Assembly (NCBI RefSeq): GCF_001660705.2 | Contig: NZ_LYBV02000017.1 | Span: 62,001 to 126,000 of the forward strand | Direction: 5' to 3' | Origin: Saccharicrinis aurantiacus | GTDB taxonomy: Bacteria > Bacteroidota > Bacteroidia > Bacteroidales > Marinilabiliaceae | DNA: 64,000 nt | Shown here: piece by piece, positions 1 to 8,004 of the stretch | How positions within the stretch are numbered: position 1 is the stretch's first letter | Layout: each line of letters opens with the position of its first letter | Made by a program: the position numbers and the translations under genes | The notes under the pieces: model-generated | Database searches by the model: none | Told to the model about the DNA's origin: nothing | What the model saw: only the letters and a program-made list of their open reading frames with translations

Positions 1-1
1 G

Positions 2-526
2 GCAATAGGTGTTCAAGCAAAAAAAATTGAGGTTGATACTCAAAAATCGACCATAAAATGGGAAGGCAAAAAAGTTGGTGGTGCCCACAATGGTTTTGTT
101 AAACTAAAAGATGCCAAATTAGCGATTAAGAACGATATTATTACAGATGGTGAGTTTATTATAGATATGGCTAGCATCACAAATACCGACATTGATAATG
201 AAGAATACAACCAAAAGCTAGTTGGACACCTGAAATCAGATGACTTTTTTGGTGTTGAAAAGTACCCTACTTCAAAACTTATTATTACTAATAGTTCAAC
301 TTTCAAAAATGGTGTCGCCAAGGTTTCAGGTAATCTAAGCATTAAGGGTAAAACACACCCTATTGATTTTGAAGTAAAACAAAATAGTAATGGATATATT
401 ACAACATTAGTAATTGACCGATCTAAATACAACGTTAGATATGGTTCAAGCTCTTTTTTCGATAATTTGGGGGATAAAGTAATATATGATGAATTTACCT
501 TAGAAGTCAATTTAATTACTAAATAA
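2..526 (+). CDS. YceI family periplasmic protein, 5' end outside window
   Basis: The open frame continues upstream from codon positions 2-4 to the window edge, so the gene starts before base 1 and its signal peptide is not visible. The visible part begins with VDTQKSTIKWEGKK and carries the family pattern of YceI: an N-terminal strand followed by GGAHNGFV, then FFGVEKYPTS (the DFFDVEKYP-type signature) and a GNLSIKGKTHPIDF strand. YceI proteins are secreted lipocalin-like barrels that bind isoprenoid-type lipids in characterised members; the substrate here is unknown. An internal ATG at 167 would remove the first strands of the fold and is not a credible start. A YfiR-like gene follows on the same strand after about 150 bases. 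Confidence 0.85.
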   Translation, partial: AIGVQAKKIEVDTQKSTIKWEGKKVGGAHNGFVKLKDAKLAIKNDIITDGEFIIDMASITNTDIDNEEYNQKLVGHLKSDDFFGVEKYPTSKLIITNSSTFKNGVAKVSGNLSIKGKTHPIDFEVKQNSNGYITTLVIDRSKYNVRYGSSSFFDNLGDKVIYDEFTLEVNLITK

Positions 527-680
527 ATTAATTCAGAGTTCATTTTATAGTGATTTACAGAAAGTTGATCTTTCAAAATATTTTACTTTAAGGAAATGTT
601 AAAAACTATAAAAACTGAAACCTTACTAGTATATCAACGTTATTGCGTTTATTGAACTAATAACTCTCAATCAACGAATA

Positions 681-1187
681 ATGAAAAAGAAGATATCCGG
701 CATTGTTTTGGGTCTATTTGTACTATTCAATGTATCTGGTCAGATGCAAATAGAACGTATTGAAGCAAGTTATATCGCAAATTTTATGCGATATGTAAAA
801 TGGCCTAATCAAGAAAGCTTGACAACACTTAAGTTTGGGGTATACGGAAAAGGTACCGCTATATTTAAAGAATTGGGCACAAAGTTAGATGGTAAAAATG
901 TTGGAACTGCTATTATTAAAGTAGTAGAAATAAGTGATGAAGCTGAGTTTTCGGGCTGTCAGTTATTATTTATACCCAATGGCAAGTCCTATAAAGCAAA
1001 AAAGGCACTGAAGGCGATGAATAGTGCTGTTCTGATTATAACGGAAGAACAAGATTTTCATCCTGATTATTCAATTATTAACTTTAAAGTAATCAACTCA
1101 AAGCTGGCTTTTCAATTACGAAATAACATAGCTGAAGAAAGAAAAATTAGTATTAGTTCTAGACTGCAACAAATGGCTGCTCAATAG
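681..1187 (+). CDS. YfiR-like (DUF4154) secreted protein
   Basis: A 168-residue protein with an N-terminal signal peptide (residues 1-20, cleavage near VSGQ). The mature part shows the DUF4154/YfiR layout: a first helix with YIANFMRYVKWP, then LKFGVYGKG, a middle segment with GCQLLFIP near residues 92-99 and a C-terminal NFKVINSKLAFQLR stretch. In Pseudomonas, YfiR is a periplasmic repressor of a diguanylate cyclase. In Bacteroidota homologues often sit near sensor kinases, but none is adjacent here, so the partner is unknown. A strong hairpin terminator follows the stop. The family call is by motif recognition; the role is inference. Confidence 0.75.
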   Translation: MKKKISGIVLGLFVLFNVSGQMQIERIEASYIANFMRYVKWPNQESLTTLKFGVYGKGTAIFKELGTKLDGKNVGTAIIKVVEISDEAEFSGCQLLFIPNGKSYKAKKALKAMNSAVLIITEEQDFHPDYSIINFKVINSKLAFQLRNNIAEERKISISSRLQQMAAQ

Positions 1188-1210
1188 TCTAATATTTAAT
1201 CATTATTATA

Positions 1211-1240
1211 AAAGCAATCCAATTTTGGGTTGCTTTTTTT
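1211..1240 (+). terminator. Rho-independent terminator after the YfiR-like gene
   Basis: A 10-bp RNA stem (AAAGCAATCC pairing with GGGTTGCTTT, including one U-G wobble) encloses a six-base AT loop and runs into a T-tract. It lies 24 bases past the stop codon. Confidence 0.85.
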
Positions 1241-1420
1241 ATTGCATTTATTCATAAACAAAAAAACTACTAAAACATCTTTAGCCATTAACTTGCTTTC
1301 TTACTAAGCTCAACAAATTATGATTAGTGCTGTTATATTAAACAGAAATATATTTCTTTTTAATAAATTAGTAAACTATCTTGAAAAGATATAAACGAAT
1401 ACTCCTATAAACAGCCTAAT

Positions 1421-2557
1421 ATGAATAAAAACAACTCACAAGAATCAAATAACGATCAACAACCAGATGAAATTACTAGCTCCGAAAAAAAAGGAAATCC
1501 CATCGTTCTATTTACTCGTATTACCTTAATAATTGCAATACTATTTTTTATTTGGTATGTATTATCTGATAGAAAAACACCCTATACGCAACAAGCTTAT
1601 ATTACAGAACTAATCATCCCAATAACTCCAAGAGTGACTGGTTATGTTACCGAAGTAAATGTGCAGCTCAACAGCAGTGTTAAAACTGGCGATAAGCTAT
1701 TCGAAATTGACAAACAGCCTTTTGATTTGGCTCTTAAAAAGGCAGAAGCAAATTTAGATAATGCTTCGCAACAAATCGGAGCACAAGGTGCAACTGTTAA
1801 AGCAGCAGCTAGTAGTGTTGGTGTAGCTAAAGCTCAATTAGATAGAGCACAAAGAAATTATGACCGTACACAACGATTAATTCAGAAGAATCCGGGCGCT
1901 GTTTCCCAGGCTGATATCGATAGAGTTGAAACCTCCCTTAGCCAATCTGTTGAGAAGTTAGCCAATGCAGAAGCAAATTTAACCAAAGCTAAAGAACAAT
2001 TAGGCGCTGAAGGTAACAACAACGCACAACTAAGATTAGCAATTGCTGAAGTTGAGAAAGCAGAACTTGATCTTTCCTTTACAAATATTTTTGCCTCAAA
2101 TGATGGATTTATAGAGAGTTTTAATATTGATATTGGTTATTACGCGCAAGCTGGGCAGGCTATGACCACCTTAGTCTCAAAGCAGGATGTTTGGATTCAG
2201 GCAGATTTTACTGAGAATAATATCTCACTAATGAAAATTGGCAACCCCGTTAGTTTTGCACTTGATGTAGCTCCGGGTAGAAGATTTGAAGGTAAAGTAC
2301 GAGGAATTGGTAACGGTGTAGATACAGGCAATTCCGTTAATAGAGGCGGCTTACCTACTATATCTAGCTCTAGCTCGTGGTTAAGAGATCCCCAAAGATT
2401 CCCGGTTACCATTTCATTTACAGATGAAGAAGCCGCTTTAATCTGTCGTTCTGGGGGGCAAGCAGATGTAGTTGTTTTTACAAGTGATAGCGGTTTCTTT
2501 AATACGCTAGCCAAATTCAGATTATGGATTAATTCGTGGTTATCTTATGTACGCTAA
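1421..2557 (+). CDS. HlyD/EmrA-type membrane fusion (adaptor) protein
   Basis: Periplasmic adaptor subunit of a tripartite efflux pump, 378 residues. A charged cytoplasmic tail is followed by one membrane segment (about residues 28-48). Then comes the first half of a biotinyl-lipoyl domain (PITPRVTGYVTEV, residues 67-79), a long Ala/Gln/Lys-rich coiled-coil hairpin (about 100-210) and the barrel region with ASNDGFIESFNIDIGYYAQAG. The ATG chosen fits a typical short N-tail. The stop overlaps the start of the next gene by 11 bases, so the two are translationally coupled. Together with the next two genes it forms a complete adaptor, inner-membrane protein and outer-membrane factor set. Substrate cannot be read from sequence; aromatic acids, fatty acids or drugs are typical for related pumps. 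Confidence 0.9.
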   Translation: MNKNNSQESNNDQQPDEITSSEKKGNPIVLFTRITLIIAILFFIWYVLSDRKTPYTQQAYITELIIPITPRVTGYVTEVNVQLNSSVKTGDKLFEIDKQPFDLALKKAEANLDNASQQIGAQGATVKAAASSVGVAKAQLDRAQRNYDRTQRLIQKNPGAVSQADIDRVETSLSQSVEKLANAEANLTKAKEQLGAEGNNNAQLRLAIAEVEKAELDLSFTNIFASNDGFIESFNIDIGYYAQAGQAMTTLVSKQDVWIQADFTENNISLMKIGNPVSFALDVAPGRRFEGKVRGIGNGVDTGNSVNRGGLPTISSSSSWLRDPQRFPVTISFTDEEAALICRSGGQADVVVFTSDSGFFNTLAKFRLWINSWLSYVR

Positions 2558-3581
2558 TAAAAAAGCACTTAGCTTAATTCCTAATATAGAACAGGAATAT
2601 GTTCCTCTGTTCAGGTATGCCTTCGGATCAACATTACTGATGTGTATTGCTATGACTTTTGTTTGGGACATGGCCTACTTAACGCCTGTTTTAGCTTTAA
2701 GTTTTATAGCTCCTGGCACAACAGTACCAAGCTTTAAAAAGGGAATATTATTTGTAATTACAATTGCTATTACCACCTTTATTGGCTTCGTGTTTACTAA
2801 GTTTTTTATTCATATGAAACTTGTTTTTATCCCAATTCAAACACTCGCCATATTTGGTATATTTTACACCAATAAACTAAATGCTCAAGTAAAGGTATTT
2901 ATGCTAATTAGTTTATTACTAATTCCACTATTGGGCATGCAATCTATAAAAATTGCACACGCATTTATGGTTACTTTTATTACAGGTGCTTGCATTACAA
3001 TAGTGTTAGTTTGGTTAATATTTGCTCTATTTCCTGATAAAGGTATCAGTGCTAATGAAATAAAAAGTATAAGTAAGGCTAATCAAAACAATGATGAAAA
3101 AGAACGGTTTTATAGGTCTCTTGAAAAAATCCTTATCGTTTTGCCAATTGTATTATGCTTCTTCTTTTTTCAATGGACAGGTGCTGTATTGGTTCTTATA
3201 TTTGTAGCTATATTATCCATGCAAGAAACCTTTAATCTAAAATCTGGATTTGCCATGATTATAGGCAATTTAGGCGGTGGAATATTAGCAATCATTGCCT
3301 TCCAAATTTTAACCATGGTTCCCTTCTACCCTATGCTTATTTGCATAATAGCCTTAGGAAGTTTATACTGTGCTTCGCATCTATTTTCAAATAAAAAAAT
3401 AGCACCACTTTTCGGAATGGGTTTTTCTACATTCTTATTGATTACGGGTCAGTTTTTAACCAGTACCGACGATGCTAGTGCAAATGTTTGGATTCGTGTA
3501 TTTCAGATAATGACTGCTATTGCTTATGTTCTTATAGCTTTCTCAATAAGTAAAGCATTCAAAATTAAACCAAATTCTTAA
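2547..3581 (+). CDS. DUF2955/FUSC-like inner-membrane efflux component
   Basis: A 344-residue polytopic membrane protein with hydrophobic segments in two clusters (about residues 25-160 and 190-340), separated by a short polar loop near residue 175 (NEIKSISKANQNNDEKE). This two-half layout, and the position between an HlyD-type adaptor and an outer-membrane factor, match the DUF2955/FUSC-like proteins that work as inner-membrane pumps (AaeB relatives). It is not an RND or MFS transporter: length and topology do not fit. The start ATG lies within the adaptor gene, and the stop TAA shares its last base with the next ATG. The family call is confident from layout and context, the transported compound unknown. 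Confidence 0.75.
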   Translation: MYANKKALSLIPNIEQEYVPLFRYAFGSTLLMCIAMTFVWDMAYLTPVLALSFIAPGTTVPSFKKGILFVITIAITTFIGFVFTKFFIHMKLVFIPIQTLAIFGIFYTNKLNAQVKVFMLISLLLIPLLGMQSIKIAHAFMVTFITGACITIVLVWLIFALFPDKGISANEIKSISKANQNNDEKERFYRSLEKILIVLPIVLCFFFFQWTGAVLVLIFVAILSMQETFNLKSGFAMIIGNLGGGILAIIAFQILTMVPFYPMLICIIALGSLYCASHLFSNKKIAPLFGMGFSTFLLITGQFLTSTDDASANVWIRVFQIMTAIAYVLIAFSISKAFKIKPNS

Positions 3582-4966
3582 TGACTATGAAAATTCAACA
3601 TATATATGGCATTCTATTCAGCTTATTCCTATCGGGATGTATGTTAGGGCCAAATTTCACGAGCCCTGAAGTTAAAACACCCACCTATTTTAATAATGAT
3701 ACTTTAAAAAATGCCGAAGAAGTCAATTTAATTTGGTGGAAAATATTTAACGATACCATTTTAAATAATTTAGTAACAAAAGCTCTACACAATAACAATG
3801 ATGTACGTATTGCCGCAAGCAGACTAGAAGCGGCTCAAATTAATATTGATTATACAAAAGCAGATCAATACCCTTCGTTTTCATATGGTGCAAACGTTAA
3901 TACTTCTGGATTATCGGGCAATACTTCTAGTTCTCTTAATTTTTATCCTCAGCTTGCATGGGAAGTTGGTTTTTGGGGCAAGTACCGACGATTAAATGAG
4001 GCAGCACAAGCTAGTTATTTGGCAAGCGAATATGCACAGCAAATGGTGCGTTTATCTGTTGTTACAGCAGTTGTAAGTACATATTATAATATTATGGCAG
4101 GTTATGGGCAATTAAAAATTGCAAATAACACATTAGCAACCCGAGATAGTGGTTTAATTATAATGTACGATAAGTTTGAAACTGGTTTAATATCGTTAAT
4201 GGATTATAATCAGGCTAAAATACAGCGCGATGTGGCTGCTACTACAGTGCCAACCTACAAACGATTAATTGTACAAAACGAAAACGCTTTAAGTATACTT
4301 TTAGGAGAAACTCCCCATGAAATAGAAACGGGTATTTATTTTTCTGAGTATAATTATAGTATTGACGTTCCTGTTGGTCTGCCCTCAGAATTGTTACAAC
4401 GCCGACCAGATATAAAACAAGCAGAGGCTCTATATCAAGCAAGCAATGCACAAATTGGTGTGGCTGAATCAATGCGCTGGCCATCGTTAAATTTAACGGG
4501 AATAATAGGAGGTGCCAGCAGCGATTTGAGCAACTTAAGTAGCATGGGCTTAACTTGGTCTACCGGAGCAAGTATTTTTGGACCTATTTTTCAATTTGGT
4601 AAAAATAAAAATCGGGTAAAAATTTCTATTCAAAATGCCCAACAAGCTTTAATTAATTACGAACAAAGTACACTTGTTGCATTCAGAGAAGTTGAAGATG
4701 CGCTAGTTAGCATATCAACCTACAAGGAAGAATTAAATGCTCAGTCTTCGCGAACTTATACTGCAATCGAATCGGAAGAACTTGCCCACATTCGTTACAA
4801 CGAAGGATCAACCACCTATCTAGAGGTACTAGAACAACAAAGACAATCATTTTCGGCTCAACTAGATTTATTAAATAATAAGTTAAATTTGGTAAACTCA
4901 TACATTACCCTATACAAAGCATTAGGAGGTGGATGGCTTACTGAAGAAGAATTAAATAACAATTAG
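3581..4966 (+). CDS. Outer-membrane factor lipoprotein (NodT/OprM-like)
   Basis: Outer-membrane channel of the efflux system, 461 residues. The N-terminus has a lipoprotein signal ending in LSGC (Cys20), followed by LGPNFTSPEV, the classic start of NodT-type outer-membrane factors. Two OEP repeats follow, each with coiled-coil helices; landmarks include SLNFYPQLAWEVGFWGKYRR, the conserved LPSELLQRRPDIKQAE and a C-terminal LVNSYITLYKALGGGW. The annotated ATG touches the upstream stop; an ATG two codons later (3587) is an equally possible start and leaves the lipobox intact. It is the third gene of the 1421-6037 operon. Confidence 0.92.
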   Translation: MTMKIQHIYGILFSLFLSGCMLGPNFTSPEVKTPTYFNNDTLKNAEEVNLIWWKIFNDTILNNLVTKALHNNNDVRIAASRLEAAQINIDYTKADQYPSFSYGANVNTSGLSGNTSSSLNFYPQLAWEVGFWGKYRRLNEAAQASYLASEYAQQMVRLSVVTAVVSTYYNIMAGYGQLKIANNTLATRDSGLIIMYDKFETGLISLMDYNQAKIQRDVAATTVPTYKRLIVQNENALSILLGETPHEIETGIYFSEYNYSIDVPVGLPSELLQRRPDIKQAEALYQASNAQIGVAESMRWPSLNLTGIIGGASSDLSNLSSMGLTWSTGASIFGPIFQFGKNKNRVKISIQNAQQALINYEQSTLVAFREVEDALVSISTYKEELNAQSSRTYTAIESEELAHIRYNEGSTTYLEVLEQQRQSFSAQLDLLNNKLNLVNSYITLYKALGGGWLTEEELNNN

Positions 4967-4984
4967 TAATTTAAAACCTATAAT

Positions 4985-6037
4985 ATGGAAAAAGACAACA
5001 ATGAAGCTGCTATAAACAGAGCAGTAAATACGGCATTACGTATTAGTTTTATAGCATTATTAATTATCCTTAGCTTTTGGATACTAAAACCTTTTTTGGC
5101 ACCGGTTGCTTGGGGGATAATATTTGCAATTGGTATATTTCCGTTGCACAAAAAACTTTCAAAGCTATTGGGTAATAAAGATAAAGTTTCAGCAACTATA
5201 ATAGGGATATTAGGTGTTGCATTAGTGGTTGTACCTGTGGTTTTATTTGCCAATTCAACCATTGATGGTGTGCATGATGCCTACGAAGCTGTAGAAGCTG
5301 GAACATTTAAGATTGACCCTCCAAACGAATCTGTTGCTGATTGGCCAATAATTGGCGAAAAGGCCTATGAAGCTTGGAGTTTAGCATCTGAGAATTTAAC
5401 AGCGCTCATTTTAAAGTATGAGGCTCAATTAAGAGGTGTTGTTCCTAAAATTACTTCAGCGGTTGGAGGTTTAGTTAGCACTGTACTGCTATTCATTATA
5501 TCTATTGTTATTGCATCATCTCTATTGTTATTTGCTGAACCGGGTAAAGCTGCTGCCAATAAAGTATTTGCCACCTTAATAGGAGAAAAAGGAAAAGAGT
5601 TTACTGAATTATCGATGTTAACCATTAGAAGCGTTGTTCAAGGTGTTATTGGTATCGCAGTTATTCAAACCTTCTTTTTAAGCATCGGAATGTTTTTTAT
5701 GGGCATTCCTGCTGCTGGTATAATCTCTATTATTGTATTAATCGTTGCTATCATTCAGCTACCCCCTACTTTGGTTATGCTACCTGTAATTATCTATGCA
5801 TTTAGTATGGGAGGCACAACTGCCGCAATAATATTTACCATTTGGAGTATATTTTGGAGTCTTGCCGATACCTTCTTAAAACCTATGCTTTTAGGCAAAG
5901 GCGTTGACGTTCCTATGCTTGTAATATTGTTAGGGGCAATTGGAGGTATGTTATTATCAGGCCCTGTTGGCTTATTTGTTGGCGCAGTTGTTTTAGCATT
6001 AACTTATAAAATATTCGATTCTTTAGTTAAAGAATAA
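4985..6037 (+). CDS. AI-2E family (PerM/DUF20) membrane transporter
   Basis: A 350-residue membrane protein with about eight hydrophobic segments and the AI-2E/PerM layout: two N-terminal helices around LSFWILKPFLAPVAWG, a polar extracytoplasmic domain (about residues 95-155), then a C-terminal helical half with SVVQGVIGIAVIQ and PVGLFVGAVVLALTYKIF. Members export small solutes, including autoinducer-2, or act as Na+/H+ antiporters; which applies here is unknown. It starts 18 bases after the outer-membrane factor gene and ends at a strong terminator, so it is probably the last gene of the efflux operon. Confidence 0.85.
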   Translation: MEKDNNEAAINRAVNTALRISFIALLIILSFWILKPFLAPVAWGIIFAIGIFPLHKKLSKLLGNKDKVSATIIGILGVALVVVPVVLFANSTIDGVHDAYEAVEAGTFKIDPPNESVADWPIIGEKAYEAWSLASENLTALILKYEAQLRGVVPKITSAVGGLVSTVLLFIISIVIASSLLLFAEPGKAAANKVFATLIGEKGKEFTELSMLTIRSVVQGVIGIAVIQTFFLSIGMFFMGIPAAGIISIIVLIVAIIQLPPTLVMLPVIIYAFSMGGTTAAIIFTIWSIFWSLADTFLKPMLLGKGVDVPMLVILLGAIGGMLLSGPVGLFVGAVVLALTYKIFDSLVKE

Positions 6038-6056
6038 ACAAAACCATATTTAGTAG

Positions 6057-6090
6057 AAGCCGAGAATATTCTTTATTCTCGGCTTTTTTT
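6057..6090 (+). terminator. Terminator of the efflux/AI-2E operon
   Basis: A perfect 12-bp stem (AAGCCGAGAATA with its complement) with a short loop is followed by a run of T residues, 19 bases after the AI-2E gene stop. Confidence 0.9.
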
Positions 6091-6332
6091 GTGTTCAAAA
6101 ATTGAGAGTTTAGCGTGCCAAACTTAAAAAACCAGTGATAATTTGCCCTATTTAGGTCCCATAAAGGTTGTAAATACGACCCCTACAACGTTGTAATTAC
6201 AAGCGCACAAAAACCTGTTTATTAACTCATTACACCATCAGAGCAAATCACTGAATTTTCACGAGTCATTTGTGGCACACATTGGTCTTCTCTTTGTGAT
6301 ATACTGATCATCAAATATTAAAAAATACAATT

Positions 6333-7091
6333 ATGAATTTTAAGAACTTAAGCTTTTTAGCATTATTAATGACATGTTTATTTACAGCATGTAATGAAGA
6401 TGAAGGTACAACTGCACCAGAAACACCAGATCACTCTGGAGAATTAGTAACAATAGAATTATCCTACGATCAATTTATCGGAGCTAATTCTTTAAAATCA
6501 ACAGCAACCAATGATAGTGTAGCTCATAACTACATTAGTAAAGGGTATACTGTTATTATTAAAGACGCCTACGATGTTGCAACAGGTACATTTGTTGACC
6601 TAACTTATGAGGATGTAGATTTAGCAGCGCCTCAAATTATATTTGATGCTATTGGATGGTTTGGAATTGAAGTAAGTCATCCTAATTACGTTGTAAGCGA
6701 ATCTGGATACGAAGCGTATTATAGTGTAAATAGCCCTAGAATTGATGTCGCAAATAGTGGTAATTTAAGTATTGATCTTGAATTAACGCAAGTATCAGTT
6801 CACTTGGCTAATGGAACTGGTGCTGAAGAATTTGACTCACAAATTCAATCGGCAAAAATTAACGATGTAATTCTTACTGACTTTAACATTCCGGTTTATG
6901 TACCTGCTGAGGTTGACTATGTAGTAGATGTAGTTTTTACTCATGATGGAGGTTCAGATACTCTTACTAATAGTGGGTTGGCTGGAGAAGCTTATTACCA
7001 TATCATCAATGATCAATCAATTAGCGAAGGTATCATCTTCGAACTTCCGGAGTTTACCCCTCCTACAGATGGCGGTGGTATAGGTTTCTAA
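6333..7091 (+). CDS. Unknown lipoprotein A, related to the next lipoprotein
   Basis: A 252-residue protein with an SPII signal ending FTAC (Cys20) and an acidic tether (NEDEG), as in surface-exposed Bacteroidota lipoproteins. No catalytic motif is visible; the body looks beta-rich with many Asp, Val and Tyr residues. It is clearly related to the next gene: both contain GYTV followed by a Tyr/Trp strand, an LTYEDVDL / LEFENIDL segment, a [GE]WFGIEVSHP / GEFEVEVIHP segment, YEAYYSVN / YSAYYEFK and an IDLEL / IDMEL strand. The C-terminus ends in PTDGGGIGF. A roughly 240-base spacer precedes it, so it probably has its own promoter. Function unknown. Confidence 0.7.
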   Translation: MNFKNLSFLALLMTCLFTACNEDEGTTAPETPDHSGELVTIELSYDQFIGANSLKSTATNDSVAHNYISKGYTVIIKDAYDVATGTFVDLTYEDVDLAAPQIIFDAIGWFGIEVSHPNYVVSESGYEAYYSVNSPRIDVANSGNLSIDLELTQVSVHLANGTGAEEFDSQIQSAKINDVILTDFNIPVYVPAEVDYVVDVVFTHDGGSDTLTNSGLAGEAYYHIINDQSISEGIIFELPEFTPPTDGGGIGF

Positions 7092-7140
7092 TAATCTCAA
7101 GAAATATTTAGAAAAATAGTAGTCAAGTAGTGTTGATATA

Positions 7141-7176
7141 AAGAGGAGTAAGGAAACGTTCTTATTCCTCTTTTTT
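7141..7176 (+). terminator. Terminator after lipoprotein A
   Basis: A 12-bp stem (AAGAGGAGTAAG with CTTATTCCTCTT, one G-U pair) with an eight-base loop leads into a T-tract, 49 bases beyond the stop. Confidence 0.85.
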
Positions 7177-7263
7177 AATAGATTCCAATAGAAGTTGAAC
7201 CTTTACTTTGCTTGATAATGAAATAAAGATATCTATTTAGTTTAACAAATAAAACCAGCTATT

Positions 7264-8004
7264 ATGAAGTATTTTGTTGTAATATACTTAGCTATTTTAA
7301 TATATGGCTGCGAAAATAATATTGAAAACCCTGTAGGCAGATATCCTTTAGCAGCTGAAGGCCCCATATTAATTAGAAACCTAATAATATCTGAAAGTAT
7401 GGTACTCAAAAGCAATAGTACCTCTCATGGATTTATAATGCCCGCAAGTGTTTATAATCGTGAACTTGACCTAGAAAGGTTGGTTCATAATTACCAATAT
7501 ACTGGTTATACAGTTAAGGTATTTAGAGCATGGGTGAGTGATGATTCAAATCCCAACGGTGGATATTATACAGATCTTGAATTTGAAAATATTGACCTTA
7601 AAAATCATAATATTGAATTTGAAACTGCTGGTGAATTTGAAGTGGAAGTCATACATCCCGATTTTAATAATAAAAATGCAAATTATTCGGCTTATTACGA
7701 ATTCAAAAAGACTGAATTCCTGAGTTGGCCAGAGAATGAACCTTTAATTATTGATATGGAATTGGGGCAGCATGCCGTATTTCTTGTATATCAAACCATA
7801 GATGTTTATTTTACAATTGATTGGATGAAAATTAAAAAAAATGAAGTTGTCGAATATCAACCCATTTATATTGAAGACAATAAAGGCTTTGAGATAGAAA
7901 TAAAACATAAAGATCAAAAAGAAATAAAGCAAAGAGTTGAAGCTGGGGATAATGGAACCTGTCAATTCTATTGGGTTGAGAGCTCCATTGAGTTACCTAT
8001 TTAA
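7264..8004 (+). CDS. Unknown lipoprotein B, divergent paralogue of lipoprotein A
   Basis: A 246-residue lipoprotein with signal ending IYGC (Cys16). It shares ordered sequence blocks with the upstream lipoprotein (GYTVKV, LEFENIDL, FEVEVIHPDF, YSAYYEF, IDMEL), so the two arose by tandem duplication and have diverged strongly. Its C-terminal half is more Lys/Glu-rich (about residues 185-225) and it has no Gly-rich tail. Its last 8 bases overlap the 3' end of the convergent MalT-like regulator gene. No enzymatic motif is visible and function is unknown. Confidence 0.65.
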   Translation: MKYFVVIYLAILIYGCENNIENPVGRYPLAAEGPILIRNLIISESMVLKSNSTSHGFIMPASVYNRELDLERLVHNYQYTGYTVKVFRAWVSDDSNPNGGYYTDLEFENIDLKNHNIEFETAGEFEVEVIHPDFNNKNANYSAYYEFKKTEFLSWPENEPLIIDMELGQHAVFLVYQTIDVYFTIDWMKIKKNEVVEYQPIYIEDNKGFEIEIKHKDQKEIKQRVEAGDNGTCQFYWVESSIELPI

